A stretch of 64,000 nt of DNA from Calliopum simillimum. Lineage: Eukaryota; Arthropoda; Insecta; Diptera; Lauxaniidae. The stretch spans positions 127,247,309 to 127,311,308 of the forward strand of contig OX638368.1 in assembly GCA_951812925.1 (NCBI GenBank), written 5' to 3'. The translations under genes were made by a program, and so were the position numbers. Below the pieces are notes generated by a model. That model was not told the origin of the DNA and did no database searches. It worked only from the letters and a program-made list of their open reading frames with translations. Each line of letters starts with the position of its first letter. Position 1 is the stretch's first letter. Positions 10,668 through 21,638 of this stretch are shown here, piece after piece.

Positions 10668-10784
10668 CATATAGGTCAGTGGTGTAGAGGAGGTGTAAAA
10701 AGTTAGAAATTGTAAGTAAAAATAATATATTTCTATCTATCACAAGGACGGACCCCGGTTCGAATCCTAGTGTGGTCAGTTTCG
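10668..10784 (+). repeat. tRNA-derived SINE, copy 1
   Basis: Box A TGGTGTAGAGG (10680-10690) fits TRGYNNARNGG exactly, and box B GGTTCGAATCC (10757-10767) is perfect. The spacing of 66 bp is too long for a normal intronless tRNA. The same central sequence (AAGTAAAAATAAT, then TCTAT-ATCAC and GGACGG) occurs in copies at 40.4 and 43.5 kb. The 3' end runs straight into a CCCTACAC repeat end. Confidence 0.65.
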
Positions 10785-10785
10785 T

Positions 10786-10940
10786 TTTATACCCTACACC
10801 CAGCGAATATTCACTTTAATTCATTTAAATGAATATTCTTTAAAACAGTCTTAAAAACAAATTGTTTGTAACACAGAGAAGGAGTCGTGGCAGATATAGA
10901 AAAGTATATATGAAGCAAAACACGTCAAGTGTACCAGGTT
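10786..10940 (-). repeat. CCCTACAC-ended repeat fragment
   Basis: TATACCCTACACCCAG then a diverged TATTCACTTT block, AACACAGAGAAGGAG and TATAGAAAAGTATATAT match the reverse of the 3' end of copies near 3.4 and 51.5 kb. Truncated; abuts a SINE. Confidence 0.55.
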
Positions 10941-11103
10941 TAATTTTTTTTCTCTCCGATTTCGCTCAAATTTGGCAATATGGAAGATCCGGTGTGCAAG
11001 AACAACAATCCGGGAGAATTTGGTCCTAGTACCATTAGTTGTTAAAATACAGGGTGTTTAATTTGGCGTTTTTAGTCATTTTCATGAAAAGAGTGTTTTT
11101 TCA

Positions 11104-11443
11104 AAAAATTTTAGCTTACACTAAAGTTTGTAAATTTATAAATCTAAGTTACAGGTCCCATTCATTTTGAAGTGTTCTTTTTTCACCAAAATTTTTTACA
11201 CTTAAAAATAGTTTTGAATTTTTTTTAAAAAAACTCCCCTTAGATTTTTTTTTAAAAATACTTTAAATTAAAGCATAATTTATAAGCTTTAAAATGATGT
11301 ATGACTCAAGATGGGATTCCGAAGCTACATGGGTGTTTTTTTCACCAAGAAATATTTTTTTATAAAAAGAACACTTCAAAACGAATGGGACCTGTAACTT
11401 AGATTTATAAATTTACAAACTTTAGTGTAAGCTAAAAATTTTG
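11104..11443. repeat. Foldback element inserted in the mariner
   Basis: An arm of about 90 bp (11104-11195, with the phrase GTTACAGGTCCCATTC) recurs inverted at 11352-11443 across a loop of about 155 bp. It cuts off the end of the transposase frame. Confidence 0.7.
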
Positions 11444-12388
11444 TGGAAGTTTGCGCCATTCTCGTTGAAGGGCCACTTTTAGCGCATCAACGCTCTGGTA
11501 TTTTTTAGTCAAGACCTTCCTGTCCAACATACCCCAGATTGAGAAATCCAGCGGATTCGCATCAGGCGAATTTGAGAGCCATTGTTGAGCAGAAATGAAG
11601 CTAGGAACGTTTTTTTCTAACCATTCTTGATTCACAAGAGCTTTGTGTGACGGTGCCGAGTCTTGTTGGAATGTCCGTGGCTTGCGACCGAAATGTTTGC
11701 GTGCCCACGGTAGTAAAGCACCCTCCAACACTGATTCACGATACACCTGGGCGTTTACTTTGACGCCAGCGGCCAAAAAAACGAGTGGTGAGCGCCTATC
11801 AGCAGTCACAGCAGCCCAAACCATCACATGCGGTGGTGCCTGCGTCCTGGTGGCCAAACGAACATTCAAATTTTTGTAGGACCTCTCTGTCAAGTAAACC
11901 CGATCATTTTGTTTGTTTACATATTGCTGGATACAGTAATTTTTCTCATCAGAGAAGACAATTTGTGACAGATTTCCGGCGGCGTGCAAGCTCAACAACT
12001 CCTTGGCTCTATCGAGCCTAACTTTTTTTTGAGCAAGAGTGAGATCATGCGCCTTTTGGAACTTGAGGACCTTTAGTCCGAGCTTGTTTGACAATATGTG
12101 TTGCATTTGTTCACGCGATATTTTCAGCTCGGCAGCCATTTGTCTGCCACTGCGTCTCGGATTTCGCTCAATTCTGGCCTTCACCTTTCGAACCATTTCT
12201 GGTGATGTTGCAGTTATTTTCCGACCACCACCATGTCATTTGGCAACGCTGCCGGTACCATTGTAACGTGTTATGGTCCGATACACAAACATTTTATTCA
12301 CTTTTAAATGTTTCAGCTCACGAACAATTGCTGGTTGCGATTTTCCAGCCAAATAAAGAGCAATCACACTATTACGTTTGAATTCCAT
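11432..12388 (-). pseudogene. mariner-superfamily DD37D transposase, broken
   Basis: The frame starts at ATG 12386-12388 with an N-terminal helix-turn-helix region, has a TGA at 12236-12238, and then stays open for 254 residues to 11432. Catalytic acid 1 is in VFSDE, acid 2 in FQQDSAPSH and acid 3 in NSPDANPLD; 37 residues separate the last two, giving the DD37D signature of maT-type elements. The normal C-terminal tail after REW is replaced by the foldback insertion. Inactive as found: one nonsense codon plus truncation. Confidence 0.85.
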
Positions 12389-12631
12389 TTCGAAAATTTT
12401 TTATTTTCAATAAATTGACGCGCAAATGCTTTTGGTTACTTGTTGACAATAGAATGAACTAACACCATGCCAATTTTTAGACAGCTGTCATGTTCCATCT
12501 GTCAGATAAGTCTATCTGAAGTTGGTAACAGTTCGAATCAGCCGCCCTGTAGTACATATATGGGCATATTCGAAAATAATCTTCCCTTATTTGACCAAGC
12601 TTTTTAGAATATTTTTTTTTTTTTTTTTTCA

Positions 12632-12676
12632 TATTGTACCATTATATATTATATTATATATTATTACTATATAATA
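12632..12676. repeat. AT microsatellite
   Basis: Imperfect TATTATA/TATATTA run directly before the second mariner fragment; it may have replaced the 5' end of that element. Confidence 0.6.
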
Positions 12677-13480
12677 CCAAAATGGGTTTGCTGAATTTCA
12701 ACGTGGTGGTACAAGCCTTGAAGACGATCCACGTCAAGGACGTCTACAGATAGCAACAACCCCAGAGATCGTAGAAAAAATACAGGATTTCGTATTGGAA
12801 AACCGTCGAGTGTCTGAAAGAGATTTAGAAGAAGCCCTAGGCATCTCATTGGGCAGTGTAAGTAATATTTTGACTGAAGTATTGCGCTTCAGAAAGCTGT
12901 GTGCACAATGGGTGCCGCATTCGCTTATAATTGAACAAAAACACATTCGAATGCGACTTTCTCAGCAACATTTAGGGCGTTTTCGAAAAGATAAAGGGGA
13001 TTTTGTGCGCCAATTCATCATTATGGATGAGACTTGGGTCTATCACCATGATCCTGAACCAAAACAAGAGGCTTTAAAGTGGTGTGAACTTGGTCCTTCG
13101 GCTCCGAAACGAATTCGTGTCCAGAAATCGGCAAAGAAGGTGTTACCATCAGTTTTTTGGGATGCGAAAGGAATTTTGTTTGTGGATTACTTCCAAACTG
13201 GTAAAACAATAAATTTTGAATACTATTGTAACCTTTTAGATCAGCTCAAGGAAAATATTTGTGAAAGAAGACCCGGTTTGTAGTAGAAAAAAATCATTTT
13301 TTATCAGGACAATGCTCCGTGTCATAAGAGCAAATTGACAATGTCTTAAATCCATGAATCAAAGTGCAAATTGTTGGAGCATTTACCGTATTAACCAAAT
13401 TTGGCCATCAAATGATGAGGTCATAACAGCTGTGGAAGCGTATTTCGCAGCCCTCCCGATTCTCACTTGTAAACAGAGAA
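12677..13480 (+). pseudogene. mariner (DD34D clade) transposase, degenerate
   Basis: The open part runs to 13283. It has helix-turn-helix motifs (RVSERDLEEALGIS), then the first catalytic acid in IIMDETWVYHHDPE and the conserved SVFWDAKGI block. Two stop codons follow at GL, yet the homology continues with YQDNAPCH (second acid). The third catalytic block PY-PNLA carries a stop and then a deletion of roughly a dozen residues before NDEVITAVEAYF. The 5' end is truncated next to an AT microsatellite. It is unrelated in clade to the DD37D element beside it. Dead. Confidence 0.8.
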
Positions 13481-13549
13481 TGAATTGACAGATTGAAATG
13501 AAACTTCACATACGTTCATATGAAGAGTGTACCAACAGAACAAAAAAAA

Positions 13550-14545
13550 AAAAAGCCATAAACTTCCTCATTAAAATGTACCTTCGTGTTTTCCCAACTG
13601 GATCATTACCTTCCAAATTATCTTTTTTCGAAGAAAAGTTGTTCCAACTCTCAACTGAATAGCACTATTTCAATGGAAGTTAAGGGTCTAATTCGAAAAG
13701 TTTAAAGGTAAAATTTATTACGGAGTTTTTTTGGCTATCCGATGCCATTGGCAAAAATTAATAACACATTTTAAACAGCAAGTTTTACGCTGTAAAACAA
13801 GGATATCTTAAGAAGTAGAGTCAACTCAAGCGAATACATCATATGTTGGGCAGTAATTATCTTAAGTACATCAGGATTTACTAAAAAAATACTAAAGCCG
13901 CAGCAAAAATGTTTTTTTTTTTTATATAACCCTGAGATATCGATATCATGTAATCATTTGATGTCTATCATCACTCTGTGAAATAAATTAAATAACGTCA
14001 TCTATCGTAAAATACGAATAGTAACATCACGCTGTTGTAGTCACTTAAAAATTCACTTAAAATAGCAGTCGTATGAATTATGCAACAGCGGCATGTGGGT
14101 GGGCGTAACTATTTTGGTTTAGGGAAAAAATCGCGCCCTGCCTCTGATGATGTATGACAAATGGCGCAAGGCAGTCGAAGGATCAATGTACAAAACAAGA
14201 AATTAAGCAAAAAATGTTACAGTTTTTGTTTTGACGCTGTGACGATGTTGTCAATCAAAACAATTCGACAAAAACATTTTTGGACACCATTAAAAATGAC
14301 AGCTATAAGGATATATGTTTGTTGCAGCGACCGCAGTAACAACAGTGACAAGAGCAAGAACAACAAAGGATGTAAGTGTGCACATAGAATGACGCCAACA
14401 AAGCAATAAAAATGTCAGCAATCGGTTGTTGAAACGATTTTAATGGCAATAATTTTTTGCAAAATTTATGAAATAAAATTTTTGAATAAAGATGAAATGA
14501 AAAAAAATTTGAATTACATTGTATAAAATTTCGGTTTTATTTTGA
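13550..14545. other. Intergenic DNA, no feature recognised
   Basis: About 1 kb between the mariner relic and segmental unit 2. A small frame at 14161-14409 has no signal peptide or known motif and I do not support it. Confidence 0.5.
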
Positions 14546-14714
14546 CAGGGGAGTCCAATCTACTTTTAATAAGACCCTCAAACTTAAGCTATACATTATA
14601 AATTTTCTTCGACTTCGCCAAAAACTTGAGTATTTGACGCAAAACTACACGACCGGTTGACATAATTTTTTGTTTTGGCTTTGGGGATGAGACGCCATTA
14701 AGAGGGACGGGTGT

Positions 14715-15125
14715 TGCGCCCCCCATTCGAAAAAAAAAACACAAAAAAAGCTATATCATTGCAGTTATACAAGCTATGATGATAAAAGTAGGTGAAATTA
14801 TGCATAATGCATCTGTCATCAACCATGCAAAATTTGAAGGGGATTGAACGAGGGGATGCTGCACCCCTCATATGAAAAAAATACGCAAAATGCTATATCA
14901 GTGTTTCTATATCAGATATCATTATGAAACTTGGTACATGGATGTTTATTGCGTCTACTATTCAGCACGCAAATCTTAAGGGGGATTGAACGAAAGGGAT
15001 TTGCACCCCCGTACAGTAAAAATACTCAAAATGCTATATTTCTACGCCTATAGTAGCTATCATTATAATAATTGGTACATAAATATATATTCTATTCATC
15101 TTGAAAAACCTGAGGGGTTGGAAGA
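14715..15125. repeat. Diverged tandem repeat of about 140 bp, unit 2 copy
   Basis: Near-identical to 170-580; three units downstream of copy C. Confidence 0.7.
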
Positions 15126-15522
15126 GAAGGACGACGGAGATTAATGGGACTTAGAACATATGTAAGCTCATTCAGTTTAGTTTTTTTCTTTTAACTACAC
15201 AACCTTGCTACTTTTAAGTTTTCTGATTGAAACAGATTGTGCAACAATCAAAGATGAATATCATAGGCCATTTATCCCAGAGAGATCAAAAATCCTAACA
15301 TTGAATTATATCAAAACTTAAAAAAAAAGATTATATTTGGCATGTTCCATAATGATACTCGTATTAAATAAACCAATTTTGTTGATTATTTTTTCAAGTA
15401 ATTATTATTTTAAATATATGTATGGGACATTAATCGTAACAATATTTACAATTTCATATAGTCCTAAGTATATGAACTTTTCTATAGCATTAATTTGATC
15501 ACTCTAATATTAGTCCTTCAGC

Positions 15523-15917
15523 TTAACGTGCAATGTCAATATTACCAAAGGCAACGTTACCAACGTTAGAAACACTTCCACCAGCAGGAAGTCCACTCAG
15601 TAGAGTTGTGAGAGTCTGCAAAGTTAAACACATGCCAATTAAAACCAAATCAAACTTTAAAATAATCAATAGTACGTTACCTGTTTGACTAAATCCAATA
15701 ATGTCTGAAGCAATACTACCAATGATAGCTTTTCTGTCACGTTTGTTAAGTCTTTAATCGGGAGATTATCAACAAGTGAATTTACTACTGGAACATTTTT
15801 GGTAACATCAGTGACAGGCTTAAGAATTCCACCAACTAAGGGCAAATTTGATAGAAGATCAGCAGCTTGGGCAGTGGTAGCCAGAATAGTGAAAACTAAA
15901 GCAACTGTGAATTTCAT
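15523..15917 (-). CDS. Secreted peptide family, MKF subtype, copy C
   Basis: Exons 15917 to 15681 (79 codons) and 15615 to 15523 (30 codons plus TAA) with a 65-bp phase-0 intron. It is the direct duplicate of copy A, 109 residues, and differs mainly by F-T for F-A in the signal peptide, LVD for LLD near residue 49, NVTE for NVTD, and the tail VAFGNIDIAR. The signal peptide ends TTAQA. The NVT sequon at residue 59 is kept. Upstream TATA, initiator and kappaB/GATA-like elements match copy A, so expression is probably similar. Function unknown. Confidence 0.85.
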
Positions 15918-16014
15918 GTTTTTAGTTTTAATATTTTTATTAATTTTGAATAGAACTTGATGTTAACACTTTTGAGTTTGGATTTTGATTGATATTTGTG
16001 CCAAAACGTTCTGG

Positions 16015-16022
16015 TACTTATA
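16015..16022 (-). promoter_or_regulatory. TATA box of copy C
   Basis: TATAAGTA, 105 bp before the ATG; same variant as copy A. Confidence 0.7.
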
Positions 16023-16118
16023 CGCGAAAATTCTTTTGTATGAATTCGGTGTTGATTCAATACAATGGAACCAATTGTGTAAATATTTTTATGCAAAATT
16101 TTGATTATTTTATTGACA

Positions 16119-16133
16119 TTATCTAATTTTCCC
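16119..16133 (-). promoter_or_regulatory. kappaB-like plus GATA composite site, copy C
   Basis: Minus strand GGGAAAATTAGATAA, identical to the copy A site and at the same distance from the TATA box. Confidence 0.35.
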
Positions 16134-16774
16134 ACTGCTTTTTTGTTTGTATGTATAAAAAGTTAATTTGAGTACTATAGTAAATAACGTATTATTTTCG
16201 TGAAAACAAATAATAGTTAAATATTTCACCGTTTACATTTTTAATGCTTAAGTTTTAATTTCTTTTATAATTTCTTTTTTTTCTGATTGCGGTAATTGAG
16301 ACTTAAAGAACAACGTTTTTAAGTTATTAGACGTCATGTATAGATTTATTGACTTATTCATGGGTTTTAACTAACCATTTTGAGCTTATCTGTAATGACT
16401 TTTAAGGAAATAAATAAGAAGCTGCTTCGATTAAAACAAATTAATATGGAAGAGTTCGATACCATACAGTGTGTTACACTTTTTTTAATGATATAACTTA
16501 TAATGGTATGTGCTCTAGAGAAACTTATGAGCTGATTTCATCGGTTGGTTTATTCTCTCCCTCAGGCCAATCCCTATTTTGACGGTGTTTATTAGAACAT
16601 CTCAATATCGCGATAATTCGTTCCTTGCTAGAAAGATTAAATTGTTGTCGCAAGTTGTGACATTGGTAGATTCAAGAAAAGTATTCATCGATACTACTCC
16701 TCCTTCCCCTCTTCCCTTCAACCTGTTTATTTTCTGCAAGTCAACACAGTGCATTGCATTTATAGAGGCTAATA

Positions 16775-17150
16775 GTGATGAGCAAACCAAGACCAAGACC
16801 ATAGCAGTGTTGGTCTTGTTCTTGCACATTGAGTCTTGGTCTTGGTTTTGGTACTGAGTCTTGGTCTTGGAAAAATTTGCAGAGATATTGAGCATTCAAA
16901 ATTTCAAAATCATATTTTTCCAAAGCAGTTGGGTTTTTAAGATGCCAAAATACAAATTGAGAGATGATTTTATCTTCAAAACGGGAGTAAAACAACTTTT
17001 AACTATAAATTACCAAGACTGAAAAGCAGTCTTGACGATTATCGTGAGACTGCTATGGTCTTGGTCTTGCAAAAATATCAGTGTCTTGGTCTCGCAAAAT
17101 TACCAAGACCCAGAACAAGTCTCAAGACCAAGACTAATTTTGCTCATCAC
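16775..17150. repeat. CAAGAC/GTCTTG array, unit 2 copy
   Basis: Shorter version of the array at 2225-2640, with the same inverted-halves layout around a unique core. Confidence 0.7.
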
Positions 17151-17184
17151 TAGAGGCTAACCCCAGAGCGTTGGCTTACAAAAC

Positions 17185-17520
17185 AAGAAAAAAAAAATTA
17201 AACTAGTAAGGTTGTAACTTTTGGCCTGGCCAAAAAATAAATACCCTACACTGCAGTATTTTGAAAATTTAACTTATATGGAAGGTACCACGCCCTCTTG
17301 TCGGAGTTCACCCAGTTTTTGCTCAGTTTTTAGTGTCTGAGTGAAATATGGTTGGATTATCTCAAAAAACGTTTTCAGTATAGCGTTTTGAAACTTTTGC
17401 TTATATAGGAGGCGTCACGCCCTCTTGCCCGAGTTTACCCAGTTTTAACTCAGAGCTTGCATTTATAGTTTTTAGTGTCTTAGTGAAATTTGGTTGGATA
17501 ATCTCAAAAAACTCTTTCAA
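17185..17520 (+). repeat. CCCTACAC-ended repeat, deleted copy
   Basis: Keeps the start (AGTAAGGTTGTAACTTTTGG, TACCCTACACTGCAG) and two subunits, then joins directly to the orphan promoter. Relative to 2680-3455 the 3' two thirds are gone. Confidence 0.65.
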
Positions 17521-17955
17521 TGCTAAGGGAGTACTTTGAATATGTGAGGGTATCATAATTGGTCAATGAATAATCTAGCCGAAAGTTCAATATCTTTTGA
17601 CGACTGGGAATCTACTCCAATCTCAGAAGGGCCTTTAAACTTAGCGCATTCATTTCTGTTTTAGACTAAACTATAAGTTGATCAAAACAACTTCGAATAT
17701 TTGAACAACAACATGTGTTTTAGCTAAAAAAATGCAAAATATATTATTATAGTGTTATTATTCTATATAAATTATTTATTTTAGTTTAGTAAATGAAAGT
17801 TTAATCAAATAAACTAAATATATAAACAATAACAAAATCATTATTGACAAAATAGCTAAAGGTAAACAATCGTTATTTGAAGTTGAAAAATATTTGAACA
17901 GTTGGTCTCTTTGTATTGGATTAAAGGAATAATCTGGATTATTTAAAAAGTTGTA
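17515..17955 (+). pseudogene. Orphan 5' flank of an MQF-subtype peptide gene (unit 2)
   Basis: Same relic as 3520-3965, with the extra AATTATTTATTTTAGTTTAG phrase also found before copies E and G. It ends in TTTGAACAGTTGGTCTCTTTG and a GTATTGGATTAAA run with no TATA box or coding exon after it. The minus-strand frame 17776-18042 overlaps this flank and is not supported as a gene. Confidence 0.6.
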
Positions 17956-18061
17956 TTCCACAAAAAAAAAGGTATTCATAGCGTATGTCATGCACCACAT
18001 TTGAATTACTTTTTCCGGGACTAAAGCTATTGCTTCACACAAAAAAAAACAACATTATATT

Positions 18062-18250
18062 GATGAAAACTTCATTGAATTTGAGCCGAAAACAGCATTC
18101 ATTGACTATATAAATCATTTCATAAAATATTAGAACGAAATTCATAAATTTTTTATTTTTGAAAAATAAAATAAAAATTTATGAATTTATTTCTTATATT
18201 TTATGAAATGATTCATATAGTCAATGAATGCTGTTCTCGGTTCAAATTTA
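18062..18250. repeat. Short palindrome (foldback), unit 2 copy
   Basis: Inverted arms with GAATGCTGTTCTCGG and its partner; same structure as 4062-4272. Confidence 0.6.
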
Positions 18251-18294
18251 ATGAATTTTTTCATTAAATTTATGTTCTATTTCTTGTGTGTTTA

Positions 18295-18796
18295 CGAACT
18301 AAGTTACAATAATAAATCTATAACTGACAGTCAAGCTGCTCTCAACTCCCTCAAAAGTTATAAAATCAAATCCAGGACAGTCCTTTGTTGCTACAATCTA
18401 ATTCAAGCCCTCAGCAGTAAGGAAACATGCATCAACTGGATTTCTGGTCGTCACGGTAAAGAGCGTAATGAAAATGCTGATGAATAGGTAAAAGCGAACG
18501 TCCTCCTAGCAAAATAATCAAAACCGTTAGTCAATCTTCTGTTAAAACAAAACTGCACTCTTTATCTCGTAAAACATGTAGAACTGTTGAAGAAGCCATC
18601 ACTGGTCACAGTCTTATCGGCTACAATGCTTACTGAATGCGCATTTTAGCTCATAGTAGATGTCGCTGTTTTGACGATGACGAAGAGAGGAGTTGGAAAC
18701 ATCTTGGAAAACTTTCAGAGGTTGGCCTTAGACCACTCAAAGGTTCTACAATGGCTTCTAAAGCCTATACTCTCAAACCTAATCTGTGCTAAAGCC
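18295..18796 (+). pseudogene. LINE ORF2 C-terminal fragment (RNase H), unit 2
   Basis: Translation shows SITDSQAALNSLKSYKIKS, then NWISGRHGKERNENADE and a TAG. After the stop the homology continues through the cysteine-rich tail. Partner of 4285-4806. The stop after ADE is absent in unit 1, so the two copies decayed separately. Confidence 0.6.
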
Positions 18797-19009
18797 CATT
18801 TAACTATTTACATCTACTTGACTCAACATCCGAAATGATGCGGTATTACCATGGATCTTTTTGGTCTTTGTGACGCAACAGCATCTAATTATATATATAG
18901 GCAAACGAAATCGATTCAGTACCTGTTTTTATTTCTAAATCTTAACCGATTTGCCTGATGTTTTTTTTTGTTGGAAAGGATGTGAGGAATAGCAGTGCAT
19001 AGTGCTATG

Positions 19010-19790
19010 TTTTTTTTAAGTGGGCGGCGCCACGCCCCTAAATGCGAAAAACGCTCTCACGGTTAAACCACTACATCGATTTTTACGAAATTTGGTATGG
19101 AGATAGGGTAAGCACTAAGAGTCGATATAATGACCATTATGTTTTTCAGTGGGCGGTGCTACGCCCCTACATGGAAAAAATGCTCTCACGGCTAAACCAC
19201 TCCAGCGATTTTTACGAAATTTGGCATTGGGTAGGCCCCGAGAAACGATAACATGATCATTATGTTTTTCAGTGGGCGGTGCCACGCCCCTAAATGGAAA
19301 AAACCTTCTCACGGCTAAGCCGCTGCATCGATTTTAAAGAAATTTGGTATGAAGATAGGGTAGGTACTAAGAAACGATAACATGATCATTATGTTTTTCA
19401 GTGGGCGGTGCTACGCCCCTACATGGAAAAAACGCTCTCACGGCTAAGCCACTGCATCGATTTTTACGAAATTTGATATAGCGATAGAATTAACGCTAAG
19501 GAATGATAACATGATTATTATGCTTTTCAGAGGGCGGTACCACGCCCCTTAATGAAAAAATGCTTTTACGGCTAAGTCACTACATTGATTCTTTAAAATT
19601 GGGTGTACAGATATAATAACACTAAGGAATGAGAATATGACTTTTATGTTTTTAAGTGGGCGGTGCCACGCGCTTACGGCATTGATTTTTGTGTATTTTG
19701 GTATGGGGAATGAGCAATACGGAAAGATATAAAAAATTATTTGATCTCAAGTAGGAGTAACACGCCTCTAAATGGCAAGCACGTTATATC
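19010..19790. repeat. Tandem repeat, about 125 bp, six units
   Basis: Each unit starts with GTGGGCGGTGCCACGCCCCT, followed by AAATGGAAAAAACGCTCTCAC, CATCGATTTTTACGAAATTTGG in most units, and an AACATGATCATTATG end. The last units are diverged. It is present only in duplication unit 2. Confidence 0.8.
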
Positions 19791-20168
19791 AACTAAGCTG
19801 CTTTACTGATTTTTATGAATGCAAATAACCGTAAAGAAGAATAAAATAAGCTTTTTGTGTTTTATCGACCAAGGAAGGTTATAAAAACTTTTTGCTTTAT
19901 AGTCATATCGAAATGGTCGAATTTCGGTCACAAGGCGAACTCTAGTATAAGCAATTACAATACCTAACGTCTAACAAGTCAAAATATGTTATTCTTTTGG
20001 TTCCAATTACCATTTCGGAGGTAAACAAAATGTTAAAGAAATTAAAACAAACTAACATTAAAAATATGAACGGTAAAGTATTTAACTAATATTTACCTTC
20101 ATCAAAATAATACGTTATTTACTATAGTACTCAAATAAACTTTTTTAATTTACAGACAAACTAACAGT

Positions 20169-20183
20169 GGGAAATTTAGATAA
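20169..20183 (+). promoter_or_regulatory. kappaB-like plus GATA composite site, copy D
   Basis: GGGAAATTTAGATAA, identical to copy B; about 97 bp before the TATA box. Confidence 0.35.
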
Positions 20184-20279
20184 TGTCAATAAAGTAATCA
20201 AAATTTTGCATAAAAATATTTACGCAATTGGTTCCATTGTATTGAATCAAAACAGAATTGATGCAAAAGAATTTTCGGG

Positions 20280-20287
20280 TATAAATA
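20280..20287 (+). promoter_or_regulatory. TATA box of copy D
   Basis: TATAAATA, 104 bp before the ATG. Confidence 0.7.
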
Positions 20288-20383
20288 CCAGAATGTTTTG
20301 GCACAAATATCAATCAAAATCCAAACTCAAAGTGTTAACATCAAGTTCTATTCAAAATTAATAAAAATATTAAAACTAAAAAC

Positions 20384-20787
20384 ATGAAATTCACAGTTGC
20401 TTTAGTTTTCGTTATTCTGGCTACTACTGCCCAAGCTGCTGGTTTTCTATCAAATTTACCATTAGTTGGTGGAGTTCTTAAGCCTGTCACTGGTGGAGCT
20501 CTTAAACCTGTCACTGATGTTACCAAAAATGTTCCAGTGGTAAATTCAGTTGCTGATAATCTCCCTGTTAAAGACTTAACAAACGTCACAGATAAGCTAT
20601 CATTGGTAAAATTGCTTCAGACATTATTGGATTTACTCAAGCAGGTAACGTACTACTGATTATTTTAAAATTTGATTTGGTTTTAATTGGCATGTGTTTA
20701 AACTTGCAGACTATCACAACTCTACTGAATGGACTTCCTGCTGCTGGAAGTAGTTCTAACGTTGGAACCGTTGCCATTGCACGTTAA
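20384..20787 (+). CDS. Secreted peptide family, MKF subtype, copy D (with 8-residue duplication)
   Basis: Exons 20384-20644 (87 codons) and 20710-20787 (25 codons plus TAA), 65-bp phase-0 intron, 112-residue precursor. It keeps the full middle region that copy B has lost. An internal duplication gives VLKPVTGG followed by ALKPVTDV, eight residues more than other MKF copies. Signal peptide ends TTAQA; NVT sequon at residue 67. Exon 2 begins TITTLLNG and ends VAIAR. It is the direct-duplication partner of copy B and divergent from copy C. Function unknown. Confidence 0.85.
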
Positions 20788-20826
20788 GCTGCAAGGAATA
20801 ATATTGGAGTGATCGAATTAATGTTA

Positions 20827-21340
20827 TATGAAAACTCATATACGACTATGTAAAATTATAAATATTGTTATGATTAATGTCACATACATATTCAAAATAA
20901 TAATTACTTGGAAAAATAATTAACAAAATTGGTTTATTTAATACGATTCTTATTATGGAACATGCCAAATAAATCTTTTTTTTTTAGTTTTGAGATAATT
21001 CAATGTTAGGATTCTTGAAATTTGAATATATGCATATTTTAAGCTTATCCAGTTTAGTTTTTTTTTCTTTTAACTCCTTCCGGGCCCCTATAAGAAATTT
21101 ACAAAGTTTAAACGAAACATTTATCAGCTCTGATTTATTATAGTAATCCATTAAAAAAATATATAAATTAAAATGTTATCCTTGCAGGATTTGCCGCAAG
21201 GATGTGGTATATTAATCAAACAGCTTCAGAAAAGTTATAAATTAGTTTTTTAGTGGGCGTGGTAACCGCCATGTTTCCAGCGAACACTATTTGTCCCATG
21301 GCCTTTTCATATGCATTAAATTTCATACATCCGCGTTATG
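20827..21340. other. 3' flank of copy D
   Basis: Shares phrases such as AAAATTGGTTTATTTAATACG and TCAATGTTAGGATTCTTG with the 3' flanks of copies A and F, then becomes unrecognised AT-rich DNA. Confidence 0.5.
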
Positions 21341-21344
21341 TCCC

Positions 21345-21638
21345 AGACAGACGGCAGTTTTAATGCACATTACAGACGCAATAATGTGAAACTTTTTATT
21401 GCATGATTTTAGGCATTTTTTAGATACTAAAAGAAATTTCCCAATTCAGGGTCCAAAAAATTCTAATACATCAAAACAAGATTAATAGTGAGCTAAGCAT
21501 CAGTAAGCTGTTTAGAATATTTTGGACACTGAATTGGGAAATTTTCTTTTAGTCAATGTTGTCTATGAAATATATGTTTAAAAATGCCTAAAATCATGCA
21601 ATACAATATTGCGCCTGTAATGTGTCTGTCCAGACAAC
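21345..21638. repeat. Foldback MITE, family with 45.7 kb copy, copy 1
   Basis: Arms run from CAGACGGCAG, with GCACATTACAGACGCAAT and GCATGATTTTAGGCATTTTT, to inverted counterparts around a centre with AATTCAGGGTCCAAAAAATT. The second copy at 45684-46017 has better-kept ends. No coding capacity. Confidence 0.7.

Larger units (their letters stand above)
11050..12549 (-). mobile_element. mariner-superfamily element, DD37D (maT-like), interrupted
   Basis: The ends CAGGGTG (left) and, on the other strand, CAGGGCG (right) lie next to TA dinucleotides at 11048-11049 and 12550-12551, as expected for TA-targeting elements. The transposase occupies most of the right part. The left part is interrupted by a foldback insertion, and the transposase C-terminus is lost. 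The termini match only over the first few bases, so exact ends are moderately sure. Confidence 0.6.
14549..20826 (+). repeat. Direct segmental duplication, unit 2
   Basis: Starts abruptly at GGAGTCCAATCTACTTTTAATAAGACC and parallels unit 1 through copies C and D. Differences: a shorter CCCTACAC repeat (deleted between 17.5 kb landmarks at a TTTCAATGCTAAG junction), no hAT-like foldback (empty site retained near 18.83 kb), and a tandem array at 19.0-19.8 kb. Confidence 0.85.

Noticed and set aside
11643..12381. Plus-strand frames over the mariner transposase
   Set aside because: Antisense shadows of a clearly recognisable minus-strand transposase.
17776..18042. Minus-strand frame with a hydrophobic C-terminus, similar to 3929-4120
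   Set aside because: It overlaps the orphan 5' flank of a peptide gene in antisense; similarity between units is due to segmental duplication.
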